A stretch of DNA of 64,000 nucleotides from Lepidostoma basale (GCA_022606425.2 JAHDVF020001517.1:101035-165034); one strand, 5' to 3'. Shown: positions 1-10,736, numbered from the stretch's first letter. Numbers and translations: made by a program. Notes: generated by a model not told the origin, from the sequence alone.

Positions 1-618
1 CAGTTTCAAATCAGCCAACCACCTGTGATCGATACTTGATAATGAACCCATAGAACAGGTCCGAAAATTCAAATACTTGGGCATAGATCTCTCATGCCAA
101 ACGGATCTCTATAATGAAGTTCGCGAGCAAACCACCAAAGGGCTGCAATATCTGGATGCTTGAAAGATTTTGTGTGGAAAAATAAGCATTTACGAGTGGA
201 AAGCAAAGTGCGAATATATAAGACATGTGTCAGACCCATAATGACTTATGGTATGAAATCGAGGGCTGACACAAATATAACCAAAGCACTATTACGAACC
301 GCCGAAATGAAGACACTTCGCGCTATTCTGGGCAAAACACTGAGGGACAGAATCAGAAGCACAATAATACGTGAGACCTGCGATACCGAAGATATTGTCA
401 GATGGGGCAGGAAAAGAAGACGCTTCTGGCGCGACCACGTAGAACGAATGAGCGACGATAGACTCCCCCAAGCAGCTGCAAACGACGTGCCAATGGGAAC
501 TCGCCAACCCGGAAGACCTGCGAAGAGATGGCGAGACAGTTGGAGTTCTGTGTCCCAGGAGACCTCGACGCCATAAAAACAGATCCTCAGATCTATTAAA
601 AGAGGAAGAAGAAGAAGA
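1..618 (+). mobile_element. RTE-like LINE 3' fragment (LINE family 1)
   Basis: The window opens inside this element. A conceptual reading (best frame 160-576, interrupted upstream) gives the C-terminal tail of a non-LTR retrotransposon reverse-transcriptase protein. It shows YKTCVRPIMTYG, then LRAILGKTLRDRIR, then RRRFWRDHVERM, then GRPAKRWRD, the usual order downstream of the RT domain in RTE-like LINEs. A (GAA)n run at about 600-622 marks the 3' end. Copies of the same family lie at 11570-12280 and 18510-19080. It is 5'-truncated and broken by frameshifts, so it is a fossil. The clade is inferred from the tail motifs, not from the RT core. Confidence 0.75.
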
Positions 619-1059
619 AGTAAAATAATTCAATCAATTGGCCTAACGTAAAGAAAATGTATTGTTCCTTGTGTTTGAACAATTGAACTATCATGAATGA
701 TGTGTTTTTAATTACGTTTGCTCAACCCAACATAATTCTTTGATAATACCACACATGGCATGCTCCGTATCAAATCGATTCTTACCGTTGCATGTCCCAC
801 ATACATAACTCACGAGTGTTTTCAGATCATTGCAAACATATTAAACAAATGGGATAATGATACCACACACAATGTCGAGTTTGTTATTCTGTCATAATTA
901 TCTACGAACCATTATGATAATTAACTAAAGGTGACAAGTTATAATTATATGAACATACAGTGTGATCATTTCTGAACATAAAAATTACGTACTTTCATAT
1001 GAAGTACTTAACTTGTGGTGTGGCATTATTAAATATAATACTAATACACTTTAAATTAC
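619..1059. other. AT-rich spacer without recognisable gene
   Basis: I see no coding signal, RNA gene or clear repeat family here, only AT-rich sequence between a LINE fragment and a family F palindrome. Confidence 0.5.
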
Positions 1060-2005
1060 TTTTTGCACCACCATTTTTTGAACAACCAACCGATTCTCTT
1101 CCGCGGAGTTTCGTCAGGGTTACAAAAGACACTAAATATATCATATTTAGTGTCTTTTGTAACCGTATTTAATTAATCATATAAAATGATATATAGACAA
1201 AAACTAACTAACTAACTAACCATCACGCCGTCTCCCCGAAGGGGTAGGCAGAAAGAATGGACTGCCACACTTTTCATTCCTGACATATTTCTCTCGATTC
1301 CTTAATATTCATGCATCGTGTCATGCACGCGCGTCGATTTCTCTGACTCCTCACATGGCCGACATTCAATATTTGATTTACTTGATCGTGCCACGTATTC
1401 CTTGGTCTACCTCTATTTCTGGTTCCATTTACATCGTGACATATAATTTTTTTACCATTCTTTCTTCATTCATTCTTTCCGTAAGTCCAAACCATCTTAA
1501 TGATCCTTTCATTATTTTGTTCATAACACCATCATTCGCCACCTCCTTATATTTTCATTCGACACTCTATCATACACAGAGTATGTACACATTCGTCTAA
1601 GTGATCTCATTTCTACAGCATTTATTCTACTTTCATCCTTCTTTTGCCAGTTCCATGCTTCGCTTCCATACATAAGGGTCCGTAGAAGAACACCATTGTG
1701 TACTACCATTCTAGATTTTTGGATAGGTTTTTGTGTGCGATGACAACTTTTAGTGCACCATTCACTTTGTTGCCTGCCCCAGCCCTTCTTTCAATATCCC
1801 TCTCCACTCGCCCATCTCTTGTCAACATACTACCTAAATATACGAACTCATCTACTTGCTCCAAATTTTCACCATTCACGCTAATGTTGCAGACTGTCAT
1901 GATATTACATTTTATAGACAATGGTAGATTAAATCATATTAAGTGTCTTTTGGGGCGGGAGCGAAACCGGTTGGTTGTTAAAAATAAAGTGGTGTAAAAA
2001 CAAAT
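1060..2005. repeat. Family F palindromic hammerhead-like element, split by a LINE
   Basis: The left arm (about 1060-1190) and the right arm (about 1922-2005) belong to one palindromic element. It is cut open by the LINE at 1201-1912. The left arm, read on the - strand, has ACC, CUGACGA, an extra A, ACUCC, GCGG, then a decayed GAAA region and UCGGUUGGUU (1083-1123). The right arm on the + strand has GGGAGC, GAAA, CCGGUU, GGUU (about 1957-1978). Removing the LINE restores a contiguous foldback repeat. Confidence 0.6.
1201..1912 (-). mobile_element. RTE-like LINE 3' fragment (LINE family 2) with TTAG tail
   Basis: Read on the - strand this is the C-terminal tail of a LINE protein (LEQVDEFVYLGSMLTRDG, then [19 protein letters not shown], then RRMC). 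It ends within a few bases of a TTAG repeat tail (aactaactaactaac on the + strand). The direct repeat TATAGACAA flanks it at 1192-1200 and 1913-1921, a 9-bp target-site duplication. Frameshifts show that it is dead. The very short 3' end followed by a tandem tail is typical of RTE-clade elements. Confidence 0.8.
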
Positions 2006-2850
2006 TAATATTATATAATATAAAAATAAAATTTCTTCAATAATCGCATTAACTTAATGTCATGGATTCACTTTTGAATAAGTATAATTAAACTTTATAT
2101 AAACAACCAATTAAATTTAAGTTCAATTACCACGTTCGAAAAGTTCTATAAATAGCTCCCCCAATCCTGAAGGTCCATTTACACTGGACAGTCATCAGCC
2201 GATACCGACACATCCCGATAAAAATAGCCTTGAATCTCACTGACTCGTTATCTCAAATGCTATAATAAAATCGCCGTCGGGGGTTGCCGAAGAAAGCACC
2301 TACCTACATAAAATTGACACTTAATAAAAATGATCAATATTTTTCAGGATGTGTTTCCTACAGTATATAATAATTTTTTACTGAATACCGTTTTTACTAC
2401 CATTTAAATTCGCCGTGGAGAAGGCGATTATCTCGGAATTTAAATATAATATGAATGGAACCGGCATGAATTAAAAGTAACAAGACACCATCAAAACAAA
2501 CAAAACGATTATTTGCTCAACGCAAACGCGTGACGTGTCGGTATCGGGTGATGACTGTCTAGTGTAAATGGACCTCAATTAGGTAAAATGTACCCCTACC
2601 CTTAGACATAACTCCACTCCTTTTAAATATATAAATGACGATTTCGTTTAATTTTATTGTTTAAATTTGTATATCAAAAACATGCACGCAAAAATAAAAA
2701 TATAGTGTGGTGAAAATACAAAGATACATATTAAAACAATCCTAGATAAAAATCGACAGCATGATTATTTTCTGTTCGTGTGCTACTAACTTCATCTTGG
2801 TGAGAAACTTACTTATAAAAATAACCTGATTTGTATGTATATAAAGAAGT
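2006..2850. other. AT-rich region, nothing assigned
   Basis: I found no gene. Two short stretches at about 2168-2215 and 2533-2577 are partly complementary (a tccatttacactgg type sequence at one and ccagtgtaaatgga type at the other). The block between them may therefore be an unrecognised inverted-repeat element. Confidence 0.35.
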
Positions 2851-2859
2851 AAGTTTATA

Positions 2860-2916
2860 ACTTTGACACCAGTCTGTTGATCCAGCGAACCTGGCGAAAC
2901 CGGTCGCTGTCAAAGT
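2860..2916 (+). ncRNA. Hammerhead-ribozyme-like motif, family B
   Basis: Outer stem I is a perfect 9-bp pairing: ACUUUGACA (2860-2868) with UGUCAAAGU (2908-2916). An asymmetric internal loop follows. The core CUGUUGA is at 2874-2880 (hammerhead consensus CUGANGA, so A6 is U here). Stem II is CCAG with CUGG (2882-2885 and 2891-2894). GAAA is at 2896-2899, the self-complementary ACCGGU at 2899-2904, and C17 at 2905. All parts of a type I hammerhead with minimal stem III are in order. The A6 change would be expected to weaken or abolish cleavage. Confidence 0.6.
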
Positions 2917-3424
2917 AATGACAACATGTGGAAGTACTTAATAAACAATATCGTTTTATTTATAATAATTATTATTTATAGGTAAGATGTTTCTAACTAT
3001 GAACGTTAAATTACTTCTCTCGATTTCTCTACATACATACATCGTGTCATGCACGAACGTCAATTTCTCCGACTCCTCACGTGACCGACATTTAATATGT
3101 ATTCATTAAACGACGTATTTTGGACTCTGAAGGACGGTTATGAATGCCATTATTTGGTGAACCGAGCACTGATTTTGATTTTTTTTAAATGTTAACAATT
3201 TCAACGCATTGTTAAAGCATGTAGCGTTCCATGGTGAAATGTCAAGGCTAAATAAGTTTTCCTGTCAAATTTGACAGCTATCGCTGTACCAATATGGCCG
3301 CCATTCGCTGTCAAAGTTTGAACGTCCTTATTGAATTTTTTTAAAACCCTTTGACCACCAGGGTACACCACCTGCTGCAAAGCCACGGCGGCCATTTGGC
3401 CGAAATAGATTTCTGATGGATTTC

Positions 3425-3745
3425 TCCGATAGCGACAGCACAGATTATTTTACCTACCGGCCACCAGAACCAATCTGCCTCTGGTGACACCGGTGGGAAG
3501 AGCAATTAGTCTGCTGAACGCGGTCTCGGAGATCGGCGTCTTCAATGAAGGTACGTTCAGGGGACAAATACTCTTGACTTTAGAAAGTGTCTTGTCTTCC
3601 TAATGTCGAACCATCTCTAATGCATTCCTGGTATTATGTTGTATTTTTATAATATTTTACCTGTACTCAATAGACGCCTTAAAAATTTTGCGGTTTGTAA
3701 TTTCTTTGAGTTAATAAACCGATTTGATTTGATTTGATTTGAAAT
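3425..3745 (+). mobile_element. Jockey/CR1-like LINE 3' end (LINE family 6)
   Basis: The + strand reads in broken frames as the end of a LINE protein (LPLVTPVGRAISLLN-like, then IGVFNEGTFRGQILLTL). A ~130-bp 3' UTR follows, then a TTGATT-type repeat tail at 3719-3741. The same segment recurs at 12740-12995, 28985-29640, 41795-42327 and 49150-49398. It is a 5'-truncated, inactive copy. Placement in the Jockey/CR1 group is inferred from the tail motifs seen best in the 29 kb copy. Confidence 0.65.
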
Positions 3746-4419
3746 TATATTCCATACATAATATCATTGAAAATAGTTTTATTTTTTTTAAATGTGGTAA
3801 TATTACTTAGACGGGTTGCTTTATTTTATTTCAAAGTTCGAGTGCTTTTAATAAATAAATAAACCTATATATTCGTATTATATAGGAGTTTTACCAAATT
3901 TAAACCAAAACCATCAAGAAGGTTATATTACCTACTTCCTGTTAGTGTACGCAATTATTTATTTTAAACACGATTAGATATTGGAAATTTTATTTAAATA
4001 TTTCAACTTGCGCTAATACATATTAATTCACATCAATGCGGCGCCAAGCACGAACGCATGTAAAGCATCTAGCCGCATTCGAGAGTACGTACAATTGCAC
4101 TTTTCTCCATTATTTAGTATACGATCAAACGCATCCGCAGACCACAATGGGCAATACATCGCGCATGTAAATCTTCCGAGTTCATTTATAATCCGGGTCA
4201 CTTGGTAGATGGAGATGGAGACGGAGATCAGATTGAAACTGTCATTTTCGTATTAAAATTTGCCCCAGACACCTAGCGCGCCATTAGAATGACAATTGAT
4301 AATAATCTCTGACGATAATGTATACTTATGCACATACATTACCAGCAGTTCTATTTCGAATAATACAACTGTACAGACATTCTACAATACAATTCATAAT
4401 ACGCTTCAACCATTTTTTT
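3746..4419. other. AT-rich spacer, nothing assigned
   Basis: No open reading frame of note, no RNA gene and no repeat I could pair with another copy in the window. Confidence 0.45.
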
Positions 4420-4441
4420 TTTAATTTTAGATAAGCTTTAA

Positions 4442-5117
4442 GGTAGTAGTCTGGTAACTTAAGCCGATTTTCAGGTCTTTTTTGGAGGGCGAATTTTTGT
4501 AGGAAAATAAAAATGAATCGTTTTGGAAAGTTAGGATGTTTTTATTTACATATTAAAGATACGATTTTTTTTATCGTTTTTTTTATTATTATTATTAATC
4601 GAAGTTGGTACCTCGAAATAAAAGCGCGTGGGTGGCGCGGGTGATTTTGGCTCTTGATGTTATCTGAAATCAAAAATTCTTAATCTAAAAACATATCATT
4701 CTCGTCGGAACTACCAAGACATTTTTTCACCCCTAACTTTTTATTTTACAACCCCTTCTTTGCTGACTTTTTTTTTTCAAAGTCCGACATTTTGTTATTT
4801 ATCCATGAAATTTAACTTCTGTAGTTCCGACCAGAATGACATGTCTTTAGATTAAGAATTTTCAAGAGTTTTGATTTCAGATAACATCTAGAGCCAAAAT
4901 CACCCGGGCCACCCACGCGCTTTTTTTTCGAGGTGCCAACTTCGATTTATAATAATAATAATAATAAACTATTAAATTTTTTCAATTTTTTTTGTTGTAT
5001 CTTTAATATGTAAATAAAAACATCCTAAATTTTCAAAACGATTCATTTTTATTTTCCTACAAAAAAACGCCCTCCAAAAAAGACATTAAAATCGGCTTAA
5101 GTTACCAGACTACTACC
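4442..5117. mobile_element. TTAA-flanked foldback element (MITE-like)
   Basis: The two ends are inverted copies of each other: GGTAGTAGTCTGGTAAC at 4442 and its complement ending at 5117. The arms run inward for roughly 280 bp each around a short centre. TTAA stands directly outside both ends (4438-4441 and 5118-5121). The flanks read as one interrupted family D repeat (ataagctt on the left, ggcgtcaacactg on the right; intact copies read ataaacttaaggcg). So TTAA is the target duplication. TTAA targets are typical of piggyBac-type transposons; there is no transposase here, so it would have been moved in trans. Confidence 0.75.
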
Positions 5118-5121
5118 TTAA

Positions 5122-5290
5122 GGCGTCAACACTGTGGAATTCCATAATGACGATTTTTTTATGAATTAAAACACTGTTTTTCACTTTTGAGTTTATTTTT
5201 CTCGATATGTTTAGAAGGATTTACACCCTTGTTATCGGGAGAACGATATAAACTAACCAAAATTATTACAAAATGAATGCAATAACCTAG
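5122..5290. repeat. Family D hammerhead-like palindromic repeat (degenerate copy)
   Basis: It starts with the family D signature (ggcgtcaacactgtgg, then aattccataatgacga) and continues to the Inr-like aattaaaacactg and ctcgatatgtttag blocks. On the - strand GUUCUC, CCGAUAA and a damaged GAAA stand where intact relatives have UUCUC, CUGAUGA and GAAA. The left end of this copy was carried away by the TTAA element at 4442-5117. Confidence 0.55.
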
Positions 5291-6190
5291 GTAAATATCT
5301 AATATGTGTTAGATAACTTGGACAGAGTACCAAGGATATAACACTGCGAGATCAATTGGGTTAAATTTTGAAAAGGATTTTTTGAATAGAAGTTTTGGGT
5401 TCAGGGTGATACTTTGGGTCTGGTACTCTAAAGTTATTAGTAGTACTCACATATCTCTATAATTCTGGTGTTCTTCTCACAATCTCTTAGTGTCTTGCCT
5501 GCTACCGTCCTCAGTGTCAGTATCGAAGGTCCTCAGAACTGGTTTGGTCCTGACTGTGTCTGCCCTTGCCTCAATGCCATATATTATTATTCAAATTATT
5601 AACATTACAAAATAATCTAAAGCATTAACCACTTAATGCTTTTGAACGAGCAGTGTTCGCGCGCGGCGCATGTATCGTATCGCGCCAACCCGAGCACTGC
5701 TCGCGCGTTTCCACTTCTTTGCGTTAAATAAGGTAAACTAACAATCTGAGTTCGTCTATTTTTTGAGCTGGACAACTTTTAAATTATGTAAATTCTCTAA
5801 ATAAATAACAAAATCACCTGATATTTTTGGTTCTATTTTTCTGAATAAAAAAACCGCGCATTAAGTGGTTAATAAATAATTTGAAAAAAATAATAAAGAT
5901 ATTTTATAAAAAAATCATAAATCTAATGTTATGTGTTTTCTGCGTGTAGCTTTAACTATCAAGAAAAACATCCACATGCTAAAATAATCTATTCAATTTT
6001 CTTTACTTATCCAGATAGTCATTGCGAATATACATACATTTAAATCACCGATTTGAAATAATGCATCGGCATAGTAACACGTGAACAATTACGATACTAA
6101 TGAGGCTGAATACTTTTCAATATTTGGAGTATTTTCCTTCAGAACAACAACTTCATCAATATTTAAAATATAAATCTCCGAAGCGACCGT
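5291..6190. other. AT-rich spacer with a GC-richer patch
   Basis: No gene identified. A patch at about 5640-5710 is noticeably GC-rich (contains gcgcgcggcgc and gcgcgcg) and is flanked by two copies of an accactta/aagtggtt inverted motif (about 5624-5640 and 5862-5870). It may therefore be another small unrecognised inverted-repeat element. Confidence 0.35.
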
Positions 6191-6275
6191 GTTAAGTATT
6201 TTGTATTGCTCTCCCCACCGGCATCACCATAGGCTGGTTGATTCTGCACGTTGGGAGATAAAACAGTCTTTACTG
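6191..6275 (-). mobile_element. Scrap of LINE family 6
   Basis: About 70 bp match the segment 'ctctccccaccggcatcacc ... gttgggagataaaacagtct' seen in the larger copies at 29.2 and 42.0 kb. Too short to be functional. Confidence 0.55.
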
Positions 6276-6765
6276 ACACTAATCTTCTTCTTCTTCGATG
6301 GCCCTACAGCCCATATCGAGCCTTAGCCTCCAGTATTCTTCGCCTCCAACTCCTCCTGTCCTCCGCTTCGACCCTCCAATCTGACACTCTTAACAATCTT
6401 GTTCCATCTCTCCCAACTTCATCCTCCCATTGCAGCCTTGGTCGTCCAATTGGTCTTCTACCACCTGGGTGCCACTCCAGCAATCTTTTTGGGGTTCGCG
6501 ATGACGGCATCCTCTGCACGTGACTGGCCCATCTCAGTCTATTCAGTCTGACCTGTGTGGAGAGACTGGGAGCTTTGTAAATATTGTACAGCTCGTCATT
6601 ATGCCGCACTCTCCGGCCTTCACCGTCATTCACAGGCCCCAGAATTCTGCGCAGCACCCTTCTCTCAAAAGTATCCAGTCGCTCTGCAGATTTCGCTGTC
6701 ATTGTCCACGCCTCACACCCATAGGTCACTACTGTTCGGATGATTGTATTATACAGGGTGATTTT
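6276..6765 (-). mobile_element. RTE-like LINE 3' fragment (LINE family 3)
   Basis: A 141-residue uninterrupted - strand reading frame (6304-6729) is the C-terminal tail of a LINE protein. It shows MTYGCEAWTMTAKSAERLD, FERRVLRRILGPV, RWASHVQRM, then GRPRLQWEDEV, and ends next to a (GAA)n tail at 6283-6296 (+ strand ttcttcttcttc). The reading frame is open over its whole length, so this copy is younger than most fragments here, but it lacks the RT and endonuclease domains. A small second fragment of the family is at 9856-9945. Confidence 0.8.
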
Positions 6766-6944
6766 GGTTTTCCAGTGTACGTTTCTTGATTTGAGTACCC
6801 TAAAATAGTAGTACTGACACTAATACCCTCGCTTTAATAAGTTTGAAAAAATTAAAAGTGTGAACCCATCCCCCTTATCTGCAGATCATGTTCCCGTTGT
6901 CGCCAATAATTATAGATATAATATCAAGTCATTCGAAATTACCA

Positions 6945-7065
6945 AGATATAACGATTTTTTTATGAATTAAAACACTATTTTTTCCACTTTTGAGTTTAT
7001 CTTTCTCGACATGTTTCGAAGGCTTTACACCTTTGTAATCGTGAGAACGATATAAAATTAATAAT
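6945..7065 (-). repeat. Family D hammerhead-like repeat
   Basis: On the - strand: UUCUC (7043-7047), a decayed core (ACGAUUA), a GG/CC hairpin, GAAA, CAUGU, C, then GAGAA (7003-7007) pairing with UUCUC. Cleavage triplet GUC is retained but the catalytic core is not. Confidence 0.5.
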
Positions 7066-7261
7066 TCCTAGGTATGTATTCAGCCACGAATCATATGAAA
7101 AAAATAACAACCTAATGTTTTGATTCATTCAAAATAATAGTCCATTATAAACTGTTAAATTAAAAAACTTTTGATTTATGTATCACAATTGTATTTTTAT
7201 TTATGGGTACAGCTGTTTCGTCAACCTATATTTACATCATCAGGTGATAAAATAATACGAG

Positions 7262-7482
7262 TAGGTATATCCCTTCCGTCTTTGCCTTGCAAGCAGCTGT
7301 TCACAAACACACAAACGCCGTTCAACATCTCTCGGCTTCAACTCGTACGGCACCCAATTTCCTTGTTTTTTAATCATTCCCATGACTTTCAGGCGTTTTG
7401 AAATGGCTGGTTGCGTCACTCCCAATGATCCTGCCAATTTTTGTTGCGTTTGACACGAGTCTTGATCAAGTAATGCCTCCAA
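7262..7482 (-). pseudogene. Mariner transposase fragment
   Basis: The - strand translation resembles the second half of a mariner DNA-binding region. It has DSCQTQQKLAGSLGVTQ and AISKRLKVMGMIKKQGNW (helix-turn-helix and linker), then WVPYELKPRDVERR, the conserved linker motif, then CEQLLARQRRKG. It is cut off before the first catalytic aspartate. It belongs to a different mariner lineage from the complete copy at 33.5 kb, and no terminal repeats surround it. It sits in the loop of a family A palindrome. Confidence 0.75.
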
Positions 7483-7498
7483 TTTCTATTGATATATT

Positions 7499-7564
7499 AT
7501 TGTAACACCTGATGATGTCAACATAGGTTGACGAAACAGTTGTCGCGAAAAATAAAAATACAAT
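7499..7564 (+). ncRNA. Hammerhead-ribozyme-like motif, family A (core intact)
   Basis: AUUGUA (7499-7504) pairs with UACAAU (7559-7564) as outer stem I. CUGAUGA is at 7509-7515, followed by one extra U. Stem II is GUCAAC (7517-7522) with GUUGAC (7527-7532) around AUAG. GAAA is at 7533-7536, then CAGUUGU, with C17 at 7544. The CUGANGA and GAAA boxes match the hammerhead consensus and the cleavage triplet is GUC. Stem III is only a few base pairs long, so cleavage as a dimer is more likely than as a monomer. This rests on sequence only; there is no biochemical evidence. Confidence 0.65.
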
Positions 7565-7674
7565 TGTGAAACATAAAACAAAGGTTTTTTGTAAGATAAT
7601 CAAATGATTCTACTGAAATCTCTTGATGGAAGTTCATTTTCATTAATAATTAAATAAAACGATATTTTTTAACT

Positions 7675-7775
7675 ACTTCCACTTTTGTCTTTATTTAGAC
7701 AGCGACCGGTTTCGCCAGGCACGCTGTCGAAATAAAGACAAAAGTGAAATTAGTTTTAAAAAAAACGTCGTTTTA
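7675..7775. repeat. Family B palindrome
   Basis: Foldback of about 100 bp: acttttgtctttattt (7681-7696) and its complement (about 7730-7745) close a hairpin. The hairpin carries cgaccggtttcgccagg, i.e. CCUGG, C, GAAA, CCGGUC on the - strand. The CUGANGA box has been lost from this copy, so it is a hammerhead relic. Confidence 0.6.
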
Positions 7776-8540
7776 TTTCATTATTATTTAAAGATTTTTT
7801 TTATAAGATCTTGAAAGACTTCTAACAAAAGATTTCAGTAATTTATTTTCTGTGATGTTGAGCTTATTTTAATTTTTTCATTATTATTTTATCATCGAAC
7901 TGGGGGATGATTGCTTATTGGTAATAAATCATCAAAGGTTACAAAAATAATCATTGATTGATATGAATAATAAAACGCCTTTTAATAGATTTTTTATATA
8001 ATTAAGCTCAAATGAAACGTCGCTTTTAGTGAATAGGCGCTTACCGTTAACGGGTTACTTCCTTACTCGAAGTTGAGCATTTAAATTAAGACAGCGATGA
8101 TTAGAATTATAATGTAGATGCGTTGTCCCCATCTGTCATAAAATACTTCTGAAAGTAGGAACTAATTACAAGTCCTTACGAAACAATAAAGAACATTAAA
8201 CGACCCACCAGAAATGAAACTCAACCTCATTACATTAAATAATGGTTACGTGTTTGGAATTACACATTAATATATGTATTTCAAAGTCAGGAAAAACCCT
8301 TCAAATAACAATAACATTGTGTTTTCATTGACTTTCGGCTCTTACAAACAATTTATTGTTTGAGCTACCTAAATAGATGGATTTGTTTACGGACGTTGAG
8401 TTAATAATTATAAATATATATTGATCATTTACCAAGTACGTGGTTTCAATACCTACCATCTGGGATAACCCGTTCTATTAGTAGTGCAGTTATACTGTCG
8501 ATTAGATCATAAAAATAAAAAAGGGTCACGTTTGAAAATT
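7776..8540. other. AT-rich spacer, nothing assigned
   Basis: No gene, RNA or repeated segment recognised. Confidence 0.45.
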
Positions 8541-8549
8541 TTCTATTTC

Positions 8550-9085
8550 TAACTAACTAAAACTAACTAACCATCACACCGTCTCCCCGAAGGGGTAGGC
8601 AGAAAGAATGGACTGCCACACATATTTCTTTCCAGACATATTTCTCTCGCTTCCTCAGCATTCATACATCGTGTCATGCACGTGCGTCCTCACATGGCCG
8701 ATATTCAATATTTGATTTATTCGGTCGTGCCACGTTTTCCTCGGTCCTCCTCTATTTCTGGTTCCATTTACATCTTTAACCCATAATTTTTTTACCATTT
8801 TTTCTTCATTCATTCTTTCTATATGTCCAAATCATCTTAATGATCCTTTCATTATTTTGTTCATATCACCATTATTCGCACCGCATTCACTTCTTATATT
8901 TTCATTCGACACTATAGTACATATACAGAGTATCCACACATTCGTCTAAGAGATCTCATTTCTACTGCATTTATTCTACTTTCATCCTTCTTTTGCCAGC
9001 TCCATGCTTCGCTTCCATACATAAGGGTCGGTAGAAGAACACCATTGTGCACTGCCATTCTAGCTTTTTTGGATAGATTTTCTAT
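8550..9085 (-). mobile_element. LINE family 2 fragment with TTAG tail
   Basis: Same 3' end as the copy at 1201 (aaggggtaggcag next to a ctaactaacc tail). The - strand frame retains [19 protein letters not shown], then [20 protein letters not shown]. Frameshifted and 5'-truncated. Confidence 0.75.
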
Positions 9086-9224
9086 TTCAATTATAAAAAT
9101 ATCCATTCTACAATATGTGATACATATATACAATATCAAAATTTAACAAAAAATTACATTTACACACTTTTACTTTTTTTACACCGCGTTATAAAGTGGT
9201 GAAAAAAAATTGTGTTAATATCAT

Positions 9225-9480
9225 ATTTAGTCCATTGTTTTGGCCGAAACACTATGATACTTCACAATTATTACTGTCAAAAATTATAACACTGTTATAA
9301 TATCAAAATTTATTTTTATTCACTGAGAGTGTCGTGACAACTGTTTCGCCAACCGATGTTAGCATCATCATGTAACACCTGATGACGCCAACATCGGTTG
9401 GCGAAACAAAAATAAAAATAAATTAATTGTGATATTATAACAGTGTTATAATTTTTAACAGTAATAATATTATATTTAAT
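9225..9480. repeat. Family A palindromic hammerhead-like element
   Basis: Inverted arms meet at about 9370. The - strand motif has AUGAUGA (C3 mutated), GCUAAC, AUCG, GUUGGC, GAAA, CAGUUGUC. The + strand motif has CUGAUGA, C, GCCAAC, AUCG, GUUGGC, GAAAC, but its stem III and cleavage site are deleted and run into AT-rich sequence. The outer flank carries the family A mark tccattgttttggccgaaac (9231-9250). Confidence 0.65.
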
Positions 9481-9699
9481 AATGGCACACCATTAATTGT
9501 GCTTCATACGAAAGTATCAAAATTTAATATTATTTTTTTTATTTATTTTAATGTTAAGTTTTACAGTCATTTTGATACTCAGATTAAAATGCGATAACTG
9601 TAAAACCTAAAAATAAAAAATAATTGTTACTTGAACAATAATTTAAAAGTCCAAGTATTGATAAAAAAAAATCGTTATCTATTTTTTTTAATAGAACAA

Positions 9700-9945
9700 C
9701 TACAACAAACCATCACGCCGTTTCTCCGCAAGAGCATGCAGAGAGAATGGACCGCCATACTACTCTATTCTGACACACCTCTCTAGCTTCTTCCGCATTC
9801 ATAAAGCGAGTCATATACGAACGTTGATTTTTCCTACTTCTTACATGACACAACAACTTTGGCGCTACAGCCCACTATGGACCCCGACCTCCTCCAGAAT
9901 TATTCGCCACTCTCCCCGATCCATCGCCCGCATTCTCCAGTTTGT
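9700..9945 (-). mobile_element. Two small LINE tails (families 2 and 3)
   Basis: 9705-9850 matches the family 2 3' end (caaaccatcacgccg and on). 9856-9945 matches the family 3 tail (gcgctacagcccactat and on). Both are short, 5'-truncated pieces. Confidence 0.55.
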
Positions 9946-10308
9946 AACACCGCAATCATAATTATTATCACTACAATACCATACATGTTTCATTTCAAAC
10001 CAAAATTATTTATTTTTTTGAACTACGGATCACTGGCGCCATCTACCTTCGACTGCATACATATTTTTTTAATTCTGTTTATCCAAAACTTTACAATGTT
10101 AAATAAAAGCTATTTCTTTGCAAGAGTAACAATCATTAATTTCACCGTGATTCTGGAGTTTCATACTACCGTAGCTACCACCAGAATACACGTTATGCAT
10201 CAAAACCAAATTAAATATTTATAATATGTTAACGAGCTACAGATCACTAGCGCCATTTACCTTTGAATGTATATTTATTTTTAAATCTGGTTTATTCAAA
10301 GATTTTAT

Positions 10309-10736
10309 AAAACTAACTAACCATCACGCCCTCTCTCAGAACGAATGGACTGCCACACTTTTCTTTCCTGACATATTTCTCTAAAAGAGACCGCGTACAG
10401 GATTCCACAGATTGGACGTCCCCCTGCCCGCTGGACCGACGATCTGAAGAGGATTGCTGGACATGGATGGATGGGAGCGGTAATGGGTAGGGGGCGGTGG
10501 CGTGCTTTGGGAGAGGCCTACATTCAGCAGTGGATGACAGACGGCTGATGATGATATTTCTCTCGATTCCTCAACATTCATACATCGTGTCATGCATGCG
10601 CGTCAAATTTCTCTGACTCCTCGCGTGGCCGACATTTTACTAGGTCTTCCTCTATTTCTAGTTCCATTTACATCGTTAACAAATACTTTTTCCCATTTTT
10701 TCTTCATTCATTCTTTCCATGTGTTCAAATCATCTG
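10309..10736 (-). mobile_element. LINE family 2 fragment inside the satellite
   Basis: This 3' fragment of LINE family 2 (tail aactaactaacc at its left end) is flanked by the 10-bp direct repeat AAGATTTTAT at 10299-10308 and 10737-10746. The insertion interrupts the second satellite monomer. It has itself been interrupted at 10383-10553. Confidence 0.8.
10383..10553 (+). mobile_element. Short LINE 3' insertion nested in another LINE
   Basis: 171 bp flanked by the 10-bp direct repeat ATATTTCTCT (10373-10382 and 10554-10563). The + strand encodes a typical LINE C-terminus: GRPPARWTDDLKRIAGHGW, then MGAVMGRGRWRALGEAYIQQ, then a stop, ending in a gatgatg tail. It is a severely 5'-truncated retrotransposition event into LINE family 2. 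Confidence 0.75.

Larger units (their letters stand above)
7165..7575. repeat. Family A palindromic element carrying a mariner fragment
   Basis: The two arms, about 7170-7258 and 7495-7575, are inverted copies. Both include the tttcg-tcaac / gttga-cgaaac hammerhead segment and an acaattgta block at their outer ends. Between them, where other family A copies have only a short loop, lies a - strand mariner transposase fragment. Both arms keep the CUGAUGA and GAAAC boxes. Confidence 0.7.
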
